Source of the DNA: VRUE01 sp963702035
Lineage (GTDB): Bacteria; Actinomycetota; Thermoleophilia; Solirubrobacterales; 70-9
Assembly (NCBI GenBank): GCA_963702035.1
Contig: OY969700.1
Coordinates: 868,001 to 932,000, forward strand
DNA length: 64,000 bases
Direction of reading: 5' to 3'
Shown: positions 24,721 to 34,929 of the stretch, piece after piece
Layout of the letters: every line of letters starts with the position of its first letter
How positions within the stretch are numbered: the first letter of the stretch is position 1
Made by a program: the position numbers and the translations under genes
Notes under the pieces: model-generated
Databases searched by the model: none
What the model saw: the letters and a program-made list of their open reading frames with translations, nothing else
What the model was told of the DNA's origin: nothing

Positions 24721-27700
24721 ATGCCTCATCGCCGCCGTCGATGCCCGTCGACGGCTCTGCTCGCCATCGCTCTGCTCGCCTCGCTGGTCGGCATCCAGTC
24801 ACTGAACCTGACCGGTACCGCCGATGCGGCCGCTCCAAGCTGGTCCTCGGCGCCCCCCATGCCGGTGGCTCTCGGCGAGGTGGCAGGCGGCCTCATCGCC
24901 GGCAAGCTCTACGTCGTCGGCGAGGGCAGCACGGCGACCCTCGCCTACGACATCGCGACGGAAACCTGGACCAGCAGCGGTCTGGCAACGCGACCGTTCC
25001 CGGGGAACCACCATGCCGCCGAGGTCGTCAACGGCAAGCTGTACCTCTTCGGCGGTCTCGGCGGCGGCTCGGAAGGCAAGGTCCAGATCTACGACCCCGC
25101 GACCGACAACTGGACCGAAGGTGCGCCGATGCCCTTCGCCGCCGGTTCGAGCTCGTCCGCGGTGATCGGCAACCAGGTCTACGTCGCCGGTGGAATCGTC
25201 GGGGCCACGACCACCACGCAGGCGGCCCGTTACACCCCGGCGACCGACACGTGGCACGCCATCGCCCCCATGCCCCAGGGCCGCAACCACGCCGCCGCCG
25301 AGTCGGACGGTGCGAGGATGTACGTCTTCGGCGGGCGTGGACCAGGCAGCGGTGACGGCAACGTCGTTGCCAACGGATTCGACACCGTGCAGATCTACGA
25401 CCCCGCCACCGACAGCTGGGTGTCGAGCCTCGACCTCGGATCCACTCTCGCGCCCCTCCCCCAAGCGCGGGGAGGCATGGGCACCGCCGTCCTCGCCAAC
25501 GGCGAATTCTGGGTCATAGGCGGCGAGACCCTCGACGGGCCCGGTGCCACGGCCGACCACGTCTATAACAGGGTCGACATCTACAACCCGGTCACCAACA
25601 GTTGGCGGGCCGGCTCGCCTATGCCCACTGCCCGGCATGGCATCTACCCCGTGTTGGACGGCACCCGAATCCATGTCGTCGGCGGTGGGGTGGAATCCGG
25701 GGATTCGTCATCGACCGTGCACGAGGTCCTTGATTTAGAGCCGGCCAGCGCGGCGGCCTTCTCGAAGAGCTCTCTCGCCGGGGAGACGTCAAGCCAGCCG
25801 ACCTCCCTTCAGTTCGGCCCCGATGGCAAGCTGTACGTGGCTCAGCAGGACGGCGCGATCAAGGTCTACGACGTGGCGCGGAACGGCAAGGACAGCTACG
25901 CCGTTACCAGCACCGAAACGATCACGTCGATCCAGGCGATCCCGAACCACGACGACGACGGCACGCCGAACCCGAGCGTCACCGATCGCCAGGTCACGGG
26001 CCTGCTCGTCGTCGGTACGGCGGCCAATCCGGTCATCTACGTCGGATCGAGCGACCCGCGCATCGGCGGCGGCGAATCGGGCACGACGACCGGGCTGGAC
26101 ACCAACTCCGGGATCGTCAGCAGGTTGACCTGGGACGGCGGCTCCTGGCAAAAGGTCGACTTGGTGCGGGGGCTCCCGCGGTCCGAGGAGAACCACTCCA
26201 CCAACGGGCTGCAGCTCGACCCTGAAACGAACACCCTCTACGTAGCGCAGGGCGGCAACACGAACATGGGGGCGCCGTCCAACAACTTCGCCAACCTCCC
26301 CGAGTACGCCCTCTCGGCCGCCATTCTGTCCGTCGATCTGGACGCCATCGGCAACACCACCTACGACCTGCCCACCCTCGACGACAGCGCCCGGCCAGGC
26401 GTCAACGACACCAATGACCCCTTCGGGGGGGACAATGGCAATAACCAAGCCGAGCTCGTGCCGGGCGGCCCGGTGCAGGTGTTCGAGCCCGGGTTCCGCA
26501 ATCCCTACGACCTGCTCCTCACGGAAAGTGGGCGGCTCTACACGATCGACAACGGGGCCAACGCCGGCTGGGGCGACAAGCCGGTGAACGAGGGCCCCGG
26601 CGGAACCTGCACGAACGAAGTCAACGAGCCGGGAACGACTGACGTCGACACGCTCCAGTTGGTCACGGAGAACGGTTACGGCGGCCACCCGAACCCAACC
26701 CGGGGCAACACGGCAAACACCTTCAGCAGCCCGGCGCAGTCGCCGGTGTCGCTCGCCAATCCCGTTGAGTGCGAATGGTGGGACGCCGGAGCGGAGCGGG
26801 GCAACATCACCGACTACCCGACCTCGACGAACGGGCTGACCGAGTACACCGCGTCGAACTTTGGCGGTGCGCTGAAGGGCGACATCCTCAGCGCCAGCTT
26901 CGACAACAAGATCTACTGGGCCCAGCTGGACTCTGCGGGCACCCAGCTGGTGGCAGGCGGTCCGCTGTTCCAGAACGTCGGCGCCACCCCCCTCGACGCT
27001 GTCGCTCAAGATGACAACAACGTGTTCCCGGGGACGATATGGGTTGCCGACATCGGCAACGGCAATATCACGGTGTTTGAGCCGGACGATTACGGCGGCT
27101 CGGGAGGCAGCACTTGCTCTGGCGTGGATAGTCCGACGCTGGACGAGGACGGTGACGGCTTCACGAACTCCGACGAGATCGACAACGGCACGAGCCCCTG
27201 CTCGTCGGCCGACGTCCCTCCGGACTGGGACGGCGACAAGATCTCCGACCTCAACGATCCCGACGACGACAACGACGGTCTTCCCGACACCTCCGACCCC
27301 TTCGCCATCGACCCGCACAACGGCAAGACGACCACGACGCCCGTCCGCCTCACCTGGGACAACGACGCCCCACGCCCCGGCGGGCTCGCGAACCTGGGGT
27401 TCACCGGGCTCATGACCAACGGCACCAGCAACTACGCATCGCTGTTCGACCCCGCGAAGATGACGGCCGGGGGCGCCGCCGGCGTAGCCACCGTTGACGA
27501 AGTCTCAGAGGGCGAGGCCTTCGGATCGCAGAACACCCAGGAATACGGCTTCCAGCTGGGCGTAATGCCACCGGCCGACCGCTTCACCGTCCACACCCGC
27601 ATCCTCGGCCCGTTCAAAGGCATCACCCCGCAGGACTACCAGTCGATGGGAATGTTCATCGGCACCGGGGACCAGGACAACTACCTCAAGCTCGTGGTAG

Positions 27701-28662
27701 CCGCCAACGGCGGCGCCGGCGGCATCGAATTTCTGAAGGAGGTCGACGGAATACCGACCTTCTGGCCGCGGGCGCCCGTGGCGCTCCCAGGACCTAGCGC
27801 CATCGACCTCTACCTCACCGTCGACCCCGCCGCGGAGACGGTGCAACCCAGCTTCACGGTGACTACCGCAGGCGCCACCGGTCCGCGCATCACGGTCGGA
27901 GAGCCCGAGCCGATCCCGGGCAGCTGGCTCAGCGGCACCTCGGCGCTGGCGGGGGGTCTCATCAGCACCTCGAACGCCGCTCCCCCGTTCGCGGCCACCT
28001 GGGACCTCTTCGAGATCATCAGCGAACCCGCGCCAAAACCGCCCGGCAGCCCCGGCAGCCCCACGGTGACGCCAACTACGCCTGACCAGCCCGGTCCACC
28101 CCCGGTCGTCTCCAACTTGTTCAGCATCGGCAAGCCGAAGCTGAACAAGTTGTTGGGCACCGCCAAACTGCCGGTCACCATCCCCGGCCCCGGCACCTTG
28201 GTTCTCAGCCACCAGGGCGTCGTCAAGCAGAAAAAGACCCTGACCGCGGCGGGTACCGTGAAGATGCTGGTCAATGCGAAGGAGAAGGCGAAGAAAAAGC
28301 TCTTGGCGACCGGCAAGGTGAGCGTGAACGTGAAGGTCACCTTCGCTCCCACCGGCGGGACGGCGAACAGCAAGAGCAAGATGCTGGTTCTCAAGTGCGC
28401 CCCAACTAGGCGGCGTCATCCGTTCAAATCGAGTTCGAGCAGGAGTTTTCGGAGCAGCGGATCGACGCCCCGCCAGCACCGCGGCGCGCTCTGCTCGACG
28501 ATGAGAACACGCAGTCGTAGCCGCTCAGGCGGAGAGCGGCATGCGCTGCAGGCGCCGCAGGCGCTCGGCGACGCGGTCGGCGCGGACGCTGAAGCTCTCC
28601 ATCCCGCCGTCCCCCGCCGCGACCGGCACCCTGTTCGGGGACGTCACGGCGACTCGCCGTGA
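24721..28662 (+). CDS. Giant secreted kelch/beta-propeller multidomain protein with an apparent stop-loss tail
   Basis: The 1313-residue product has a signal peptide (~1-36), then kelch repeats (~37-340) with recurring blocks such as KLYVVGEG, KVQIYDPATDNWTEGAPMP and RMYVFGGRG. A second propeller resembling PQQ/NHL-type sugar dehydrogenases follows (~346-790; LQFGPDGKLYVAQQDGAIKV, GFRNPYDLLLTESGRLYTID). Calcium-binding thrombospondin type 3 repeats come next (~800-865; DEDGDGFTNSDEID, DWDGDKISDLNDPDDDNDG), then a concanavalin/LamG-like domain (~875-1103) and a Lys-rich C-terminal domain (~1130-1225). From residue 1226 the sequence turns into Arg/Ser-rich low complexity and runs antisense into the gene 28525-28893. 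The natural end is probably KSKMLVLK at ~28395, where TGC replaces TGA. It is likely an adhesin or extracellular glycan-interacting protein. Confidence 0.85.
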   Translation: MPHRRRRCPSTALLAIALLASLVGIQSLNLTGTADAAAPSWSSAPPMPVALGEVAGGLIAGKLYVVGEGSTATLAYDIATETWTSSGLATRPFPGNHHAAEVVNGKLYLFGGLGGGSEGKVQIYDPATDNWTEGAPMPFAAGSSSSAVIGNQVYVAGGIVGATTTTQAARYTPATDTWHAIAPMPQGRNHAAAESDGARMYVFGGRGPGSGDGNVVANGFDTVQIYDPATDSWVSSLDLGSTLAPLPQARGGMGTAVLANGEFWVIGGETLDGPGATADHVYNRVDIYNPVTNSWRAGSPMPTARHGIYPVLDGTRIHVVGGGVESGDSSSTVHEVLDLEPASAAAFSKSSLAGETSSQPTSLQFGPDGKLYVAQQDGAIKVYDVARNGKDSYAVTSTETITSIQAIPNHDDDGTPNPSVTDRQVTGLLVVGTAANPVIYVGSSDPRIGGGESGTTTGLDTNSGIVSRLTWDGGSWQKVDLVRGLPRSEENHSTNGLQLDPETNTLYVAQGGNTNMGAPSNNFANLPEYALSAAILSVDLDAIGNTTYDLPTLDDSARPGVNDTNDPFGGDNGNNQAELVPGGPVQVFEPGFRNPYDLLLTESGRLYTIDNGANAGWGDKPVNEGPGGTCTNEVNEPGTTDVDTLQLVTENGYGGHPNPTRGNTANTFSSPAQSPVSLANPVECEWWDAGAERGNITDYPTSTNGLTEYTASNFGGALKGDILSASFDNKIYWAQLDSAGTQLVAGGPLFQNVGATPLDAVAQDDNNVFPGTIWVADIGNGNITVFEPDDYGGSGGSTCSGVDSPTLDEDGDGFTNSDEIDNGTSPCSSADVPPDWDGDKISDLNDPDDDNDGLPDTSDPFAIDPHNGKTTTTPVRLTWDNDAPRPGGLANLGFTGLMTNGTSNYASLFDPAKMTAGGAAGVATVDEVSEGEAFGSQNTQEYGFQLGVMPPADRFTVHTRILGPFKGITPQDYQSMGMFIGTGDQDNYLKLVVAANGGAGGIEFLKEVDGIPTFWPRAPVALPGPSAIDLYLTVDPAAETVQPSFTVTTAGATGPRITVGEPEPIPGSWLSGTSALAGGLISTSNAAPPFAATWDLFEIISEPAPKPPGSPGSPTVTPTTPDQPGPPPVVSNLFSIGKPKLNKLLGTAKLPVTIPGPGTLVLSHQGVVKQKKTLTAAGTVKMLVNAKEKAKKKLLATGKVSVNVKVTFAPTGGTANSKSKMLVLKCAPTRRRHPFKSSSSRSFRSSGSTPRQHRGALCSTMRTRSRSRSGGERHALQAPQALGDAVGADAEALHPAVPRRDRHPVRGRHGDSP

Positions 28663-28893
28663 CGCTGGCCCTCGATTCATCGCGGCGCTCGCCCGCTCGG
28701 CAAGCTCCGCCGCCCTCCTTGCCTGCTCAGCGGCATCGAGGGCGGCGGCGCCGACGGTCATCACCGCGGCCTCGGAGGCGCGGGCCGTTGCCAGCGCCTC
28801 GTCGATCCGTTCGACCAGCTCGCCCAGCAGCGGGGGTCGGGACCGCTCCGGCAGGGTCCAATCCTCAACGCTCTCCCGCGCTTGATCGCTCAT
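28525..28893 (-). CDS. Small helical protein of unknown function
   Basis: This 122-residue soluble protein starts MSDQARESVEDWTLPERS and is almost entirely helical, with an Ala/Glu/Arg-rich stretch of coiled-coil character (AALDAAEQARRAAELAERA). I do not recognise the family. The opposite-strand kelch reading frame overlaps its 3' part by 138 bases; codon usage and regular composition favour this minus-strand gene as the real one there. An ATG three codons upstream (28902) is an alternative start; neither has a convincing ribosome site. Confidence 0.6.
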   Translation of the reverse strand: MSDQARESVEDWTLPERSRPPLLGELVERIDEALATARASEAAVMTVGAAALDAAEQARRAAELAERASAAMNRGPASRRVAVTSPNRVPVAAGDGGMESFSVRADRVAERLRRLQRMPLSA

Positions 28894-29030
28894 CCCCTTC
28901 ATTTACGGCGACAAGGCCCGGATCCCTGCCCCCCGAGTGCCGTCGAGGTTCGGTTCGCAAAGCGCGCCAAACCTATACCGCGCCGCCTGATTAGATTCCA
29001 ACCGACCGTCCCCGACCCCCGAGGAGCAGC

Positions 29031-30083
29031 TTGAGAAACCCCAGAGACTTCTTCCAGCCGATGGCGATCGGCGCCCCCGAGCCGCTGACTGAGATCCCCG
29101 TCAAGCCGTCCCGGATGATCCACTTCCTCGACTTCTCCAACGAGAAGATGGTCGAAAAGGCCGCCGGCATCGCGGCGAAGACCGACATCCTGCTCGGCAA
29201 CCTCGAGGACGCGATCCCGGTCAACCGCAAGGAGGCGGCGCGCGCCGGCCTGATCAAAGCGGCCAAGGAGTCCGACTTCGGCCAGACCGCACTCTGGACC
29301 CGGGTCAACTCGCTGGAGAGCCCCTGGGTGCTCGACGACCTGACCACTCTCGTCACCGAGATCGGCGATCAGCTCGAGGTCGTGATGGTGCCCAAGGTCG
29401 AGGGCGCCTGGGACATCCACTACGTCGACCGCCTGCTCGCCCAGCTCGAGGCCAAGGCCGGCCTCGACCGCCCGATCCTGATCCACGCGATCCTCGAGAC
29501 CGCCCAGGGCGTCGTCAACCTCGAGGAGATCGCCGCGGCCAGCCCGCGCATGCAGGGGATGAGCTTCGGCCCCGCCGACCTCGCCGCCTCGCGGCGGATG
29601 AAGACGACGCGCGTCGGCGGCGGCCACCCCGGCTACCGCGTGATGGAGGACCCCGCCGACCCGGAGAGCCCCGAGGCCGACCGGGTCAGCGCCCAGCAGG
29701 ATCTCTGGCACTACTCGATCGCGCGCATGGTCGACGCCTGCGCCTCGACCGGGATCCTGCCCTTCTACGGGCCCTTCGGCGACATCAAGGACACGGCGGG
29801 GTGCGAGACCCAGTTCCGCGCCGCCTTCCTGATGGGCTGCGTCGGCGCCTGGTCGCTGCACCCGGTGCAGATCGACATCGCCAAGAAGGTCTTCAGCCCG
29901 CCCCCGGAGGAGGTCAGGTTCGCCAAGAAAGTCCTCGAGGCGATCCCCGACGGCCGCGGCGTCCACATGATCGACGGCAAGATGCAGGACGACGCCACCT
30001 GGAAGCAGTGCAAGGTGATGGTCGAGCTGGCCGAAATGCTTGCGGCGAAGGACCCGGAGTTGGCGGACGCCTACGGGATGTAG
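29031..30083 (+). CDS. mcl: L-malyl-CoA/beta-methylmalyl-CoA lyase (CitE/HpcH family)
   Basis: This 350-residue enzyme cleaves or forms malyl-CoA (acetyl-CoA plus glyoxylate) and beta-methylmalyl-CoA (propionyl-CoA plus glyoxylate). The sequence follows the Chloroflexus/Rhodobacter Mcl type closely: PLAIGAPEP-like start (here MAIGAPEPL), GNLEDAIP, MVPKVEGAWDIHYVD (acid ligand of Mg), HAILETAQGVVNLEEIAAAS, GPADLAASRRMKTTRVGGGH, WSLHPVQIDIAKKVFSP and MIDGKMQDDATWKQ. Length matches the ~350-residue family. TTG 29031 is taken as the start because GAGGAG lies just upstream, and the N-terminal RNPRDFFQP segment is conserved in the family. Roles are the ethylmalonyl-CoA pathway, glyoxylate assimilation or a 3-hydroxypropionate-type route. 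Its 3' end converges on pckG. Confidence 0.92.
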   Translation: MRNPRDFFQPMAIGAPEPLTEIPVKPSRMIHFLDFSNEKMVEKAAGIAAKTDILLGNLEDAIPVNRKEAARAGLIKAAKESDFGQTALWTRVNSLESPWVLDDLTTLVTEIGDQLEVVMVPKVEGAWDIHYVDRLLAQLEAKAGLDRPILIHAILETAQGVVNLEEIAAASPRMQGMSFGPADLAASRRMKTTRVGGGHPGYRVMEDPADPESPEADRVSAQQDLWHYSIARMVDACASTGILPFYGPFGDIKDTAGCETQFRAAFLMGCVGAWSLHPVQIDIAKKVFSPPPEEVRFAKKVLEAIPDGRGVHMIDGKMQDDATWKQCKVMVELAEMLAAKDPELADAYGM

Positions 30084-30101
30084 GCGCCGCAGCGCCTGGA
30101 C

Positions 30102-31910
<1,809 letters not shown>

Positions 31911-31920
31911 TCGGGGCACT

Positions 31921-32223
31921 TTACTTATTGGCCTGGAGGTCGGTTACTTCGACGTCGGCGTCGCTGTTGACGATCTTCAGCGTCGCCGTCTCGCTCTTGC
32001 CGTCGGCCAGGCTGACGTTGCAATCGAAGGTCTTGCCGGTCTCGACCTTGACCCCGGAGGGGCAGTCGACCGAGGAGACCTTCTGCCCGACGGACTTCTG
32101 CAGGTTTTCTTCGAGCGTCGCCGCGGTCTTGGCGTCGTCGATCACCGTTTCCCCGCAGCCGACCGCCAGAAAGACGGCAAGAGACAGCGCGGCAAGCGCG
32201 CAGATTCGGGACAGCAAGCTCAT
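31921..32223 (-). CDS. DUF4333 lipoprotein
   Basis: This 100-residue protein has a type II signal peptide with lipobox LAVGC (Cys about residue 23), so the mature part should be tethered to the outer face of the membrane. The mature domain (SVGQKVSSVDCPSGVKVETG then FDCNVSLADGK) matches DUF4333, a small domain common in actinobacteria with two Cys that probably form a disulfide. Its function is unknown. GGAAGGAG lies four bases before the ATG, a strong ribosome site. It is ten bases upstream of the pckG start on the same strand. Confidence 0.9.
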   Translation of the reverse strand: MSLLSRICALAALSLAVFLAVGCGETVIDDAKTAATLEENLQKSVGQKVSSVDCPSGVKVETGKTFDCNVSLADGKSETATLKIVNSDADVEVTDLQANK

Positions 32224-32283
32224 CTGACTCCTTCCGAAAAGATCTGGCGACGGATTATCACAGTCGCCGCGGCCCTCCCGGGC

Positions 32284-34290
32284 TCAGCGTTCGAAGAGCG
32301 AAGAAAGCCGGTTCAGCGACTTCGCTTGGCGGTAGTCCCGCACGGCAGTTTCGGCCTGTCCGTTCTCGGCCTCAATTCGCGACAGCACCAGCCAGGTTCT
32401 CCAGTTGGTCGACTCCCGTTCGGTGGCAGCCCGCGCGGCTTGGACGGCGGCCGGGAACTCCCCCAGAGCCTCCAGGACGAGTGCCTGTTGGAGCCGAGGC
32501 GACGCGGCGCTGGGTTGAACGTTTTGGGCGGTGCGCGCGGCCTCGAGGGCTCCAGAAAGATTGCCGTCCCGCGCGTCCGCCTCACTGCTGCGCACCAGGC
32601 TCGTTGAGGCAAGGGGGATCGCAATCGCGACAATCGCAGCGAGGGCCGCCGCCGCGCCTGCGACCCGCAGCGGGAGGCGGAGTGACGTGCTCTCGCCGCC
32701 GCTCCGGCCGATCCTTCCATCACAGACGAGGGCAGCGCCGAGCAGGAGCAGGGCGACGGGCAGGACCGGGAGTTGCCACATCCAGTCGAAGGTCGCGGTG
32801 ATGCAGAACGCCGCGCAACCGGCGAGCGCGGCTGCCAGCGGCGCTCGAACCGCCGGCTCCGTGCCAAACAGCCTGACGGCGCCACCGCCAAGAACGGCCA
32901 AAAGGAACGCTACGAGCACGACCAGCCCGACGATTCCCAGCTCGCCAAGCGTCTGCAGGTAAAGGGAGTGCGTGTCGCGGACGACCTCGGGCACGTCGGC
33001 AGTGCGGTCCCACCAGTACTCGTAAGTGCCGGAGCCGGTGCCGATCAGAGGGTCGGTTGCGTTCTCCTTGACCGCCCCGCTCCAGAGCTGGTAACGGTTT
33101 TGGCCGGCTGCGCTACTCAGTCTCCCGGTGCCCCGGCCAGGGCTGCTCTTCTCCTTGAATTCCGCCCAGGCGTCGGAGGCGCGGCCGGGTGCGCCGGCTG
33201 CGATCCCGGCGATCAGAACCAGCAGCAACGCAGTCGCAGCGGCGATCGACGCTCGGCGGCGGTTGACCTGAGCCCAGGCGGGCAGGCGACGCCTTTGCAT
33301 GACGACTGAGATTCCGGCGTAGAGCGCACCGACAGCGGCACAAACGACGAGCACGATGACAAGCAGCTGGTTGCCCTGGTGGTCCGCGGTGGCATTTTGG
33401 AGGCCGTGCTGGAGGGCGTCGCGATGATTGGCCGCGACGATCAGGACCGCGCCGCCGACAGCCGCGAGCAGCATCGCCGGGACCAGCGAGAGACGGCTAG
33501 GGGCGAGGGCGACGAAGACCGCAAGGGCGATGGCCGCGGCCACGATTCCACCCCGCGAGAGGGTGAAGAAGACGGTCAGCGCCAGCGCCGGCAGCGACGC
33601 CGCGGCGGCGGCGCGGAAAAGCGTGCTGCGGGCGCTGGTCGCAACCTGCAACATCAGCGGGATCCCCATCGCAATCAGCGCGGCCAAGCCGTTCCAGTAA
33701 TGAAGCGGATAGCCAAGGCGTTCGCGGTTGCTGGTGAGGAAGTGCGCCGTCTGCTCCGCCGCCGGGAACCAGGCGGAGTGCAGGCGGGAAAGCAAGGCGA
33801 TGGCCGCGACGAAGACGATCCCGGCCCCTACTGCGGCAACGACCCGACGAGCCCCCTCGGCGTCGCGAGCGAAGATCGCCAGCACGAAGACCCCGAGATA
33901 GCCGGCGACGCGGGCGAGGTCCGCGGAGGTCCTCTCCACGCTCTCCGTCCAGATCAGGCTCAGCCCGGTCCAGACGACGAACGCGGCAAGCAGGCCGGCG
34001 GCGGCAAGCGCCAGGGTCCCCGGGCGGCGATTGGGCAGGGCGCCGACCAGAACGCCCGCGAGCACGGTCCACCAGACCGCAATTCCGACCTGGTCGTGCA
34101 CGAGAGGGTCATAACCGCCTCCCTTCAACCCCAGGTAGGCGATCAGGCCAAAACAGAGAAACCAGGTCCAAATTCCACCCCAGTCGACCCTCTGGAGAGA
34201 TTCCAACCCTGCCCTACGGGACCGCATCGAAGGCGTATCCATCTGGTTTATCTGGGAAGCTGGGCCGGAAGTCACACGCTTGCCGGCCAT
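32284..34290 (-). CDS. O-antigen ligase-like membrane protein with C-terminal TPR-like domain
   Basis: This 668-residue protein has twelve or more membrane helices with a Wzy_C-type loop, including RYQLWSGAVKENATDPLIGTG and DTHSLYLQTLGELGIVG, where the conserved His and following helix form the active site. After the last helix (about residue 560) the C-terminal ~90 residues form TPR-like helices (GNLSGALEAARTAQNVQP, LEALGEFPAAVQAARAA, ENGQAETAVRDYRQAK). The plan is that of bacterial O-antigen ligase/polymerase homologues with a TPR tail that may bind a partner. ATG 34290 is chosen so that it does not overlap the divergent gene at 34320. It lies apart from the main locus and may serve a second glycan. 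Confidence 0.82.
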   Translation of the reverse strand: MAGKRVTSGPASQINQMDTPSMRSRRAGLESLQRVDWGGIWTWFLCFGLIAYLGLKGGGYDPLVHDQVGIAVWWTVLAGVLVGALPNRRPGTLALAAAGLLAAFVVWTGLSLIWTESVERTSADLARVAGYLGVFVLAIFARDAEGARRVVAAVGAGIVFVAAIALLSRLHSAWFPAAEQTAHFLTSNRERLGYPLHYWNGLAALIAMGIPLMLQVATSARSTLFRAAAAASLPALALTVFFTLSRGGIVAAAIALAVFVALAPSRLSLVPAMLLAAVGGAVLIVAANHRDALQHGLQNATADHQGNQLLVIVLVVCAAVGALYAGISVVMQRRRLPAWAQVNRRRASIAAATALLLVLIAGIAAGAPGRASDAWAEFKEKSSPGRGTGRLSSAAGQNRYQLWSGAVKENATDPLIGTGSGTYEYWWDRTADVPEVVRDTHSLYLQTLGELGIVGLVVLVAFLLAVLGGGAVRLFGTEPAVRAPLAAALAGCAAFCITATFDWMWQLPVLPVALLLLGAALVCDGRIGRSGGESTSLRLPLRVAGAAAALAAIVAIAIPLASTSLVRSSEADARDGNLSGALEAARTAQNVQPSAASPRLQQALVLEALGEFPAAVQAARAATERESTNWRTWLVLSRIEAENGQAETAVRDYRQAKSLNRLSSLFER

Positions 34291-34319
34291 CCTAGTCTCG
34301 GCCTGGGACCGAATCCACA

Positions 34320-34922
34320 ATGAAGCCACTGACGACAGCAATCGGGTTGATCGCGGCTATCGCCGTCTGCCTCGCTCCGCCTGCGGCGAGCGCGGAATCC
34401 GCAGAATCCGTGGTCCCACCCGAAAACTCGGCTGCGACGCAGTACACGGAGGCACTGCCGACCGCGGGCGGCAACAAGGAGTCCGGCGGGGGAGGCGCCA
34501 AGAGGCATCGCTCGCCGGCGAATGTCCTAGGCGCCCATAACGCCCACCGGCTCGAATCGCATGGCAAGCAGGGTCGAGAAGTCGCCGAAGTCGTGGCGGA
34601 AACGGCTCCGAGCACGAGCCCACCGCCCAGGCAACAGCAAACCCCCAGACACGGAAAGACGCCAGGGGCCGGCAAGGCGAAAGGGGCATCGCATCCGTCA
34701 CCCCACGCGGCCCACCCGGGCCTCCGCGACGAAGCGCCGGCATCCAACCGACCCGCCGCGGAAGACCTGCCAAGCGGAGCCTACGGCCCGAGCGAAGTGC
34801 TCGCGGCGGCTACCGGCGCCTCCTCGTCGGGTCAACTCGGGCTGCTGCTGCCACTCGCGATCGCCGCTGCGATCGCCTGGGCGATCGCCTACCGCTCGCG
34901 GCAAAGACGACGGGCCGGCTGA
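34320..34922 (+). CDS. Secreted, C-terminally membrane-anchored low-complexity protein
   Basis: This 200-residue protein has a clear signal peptide (MKPLTTAIGLIAAIAVCLAP, cleavage near ASAES), a hydrophilic Pro/Ala/His/Lys-rich middle without predicted fold, and a C-terminal membrane helix (~170-190, LGLLLPLAIAAAIAWAIAY) with a basic tail. This is the pattern of a surface protein held by a single helix. It is seven bases upstream of the glycoside hydrolase gene and probably in one operon with it. The family is not recognised. Confidence 0.65.
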   Translation: MKPLTTAIGLIAAIAVCLAPPAASAESAESVVPPENSAATQYTEALPTAGGNKESGGGGAKRHRSPANVLGAHNAHRLESHGKQGREVAEVVAETAPSTSPPPRQQQTPRHGKTPGAGKAKGASHPSPHAAHPGLRDEAPASNRPAAEDLPSGAYGPSEVLAAATGASSSGQLGLLLPLAIAAAIAWAIAYRSRQRRRAG

Positions 34923-34929
34923 CCGAGTC

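Noticed and set aside
25789..27318. A 509-codon minus-strand frame inside the kelch gene
   Set aside because: No motif and composition typical of antisense shadow; the plus-strand propeller repeats are clear.
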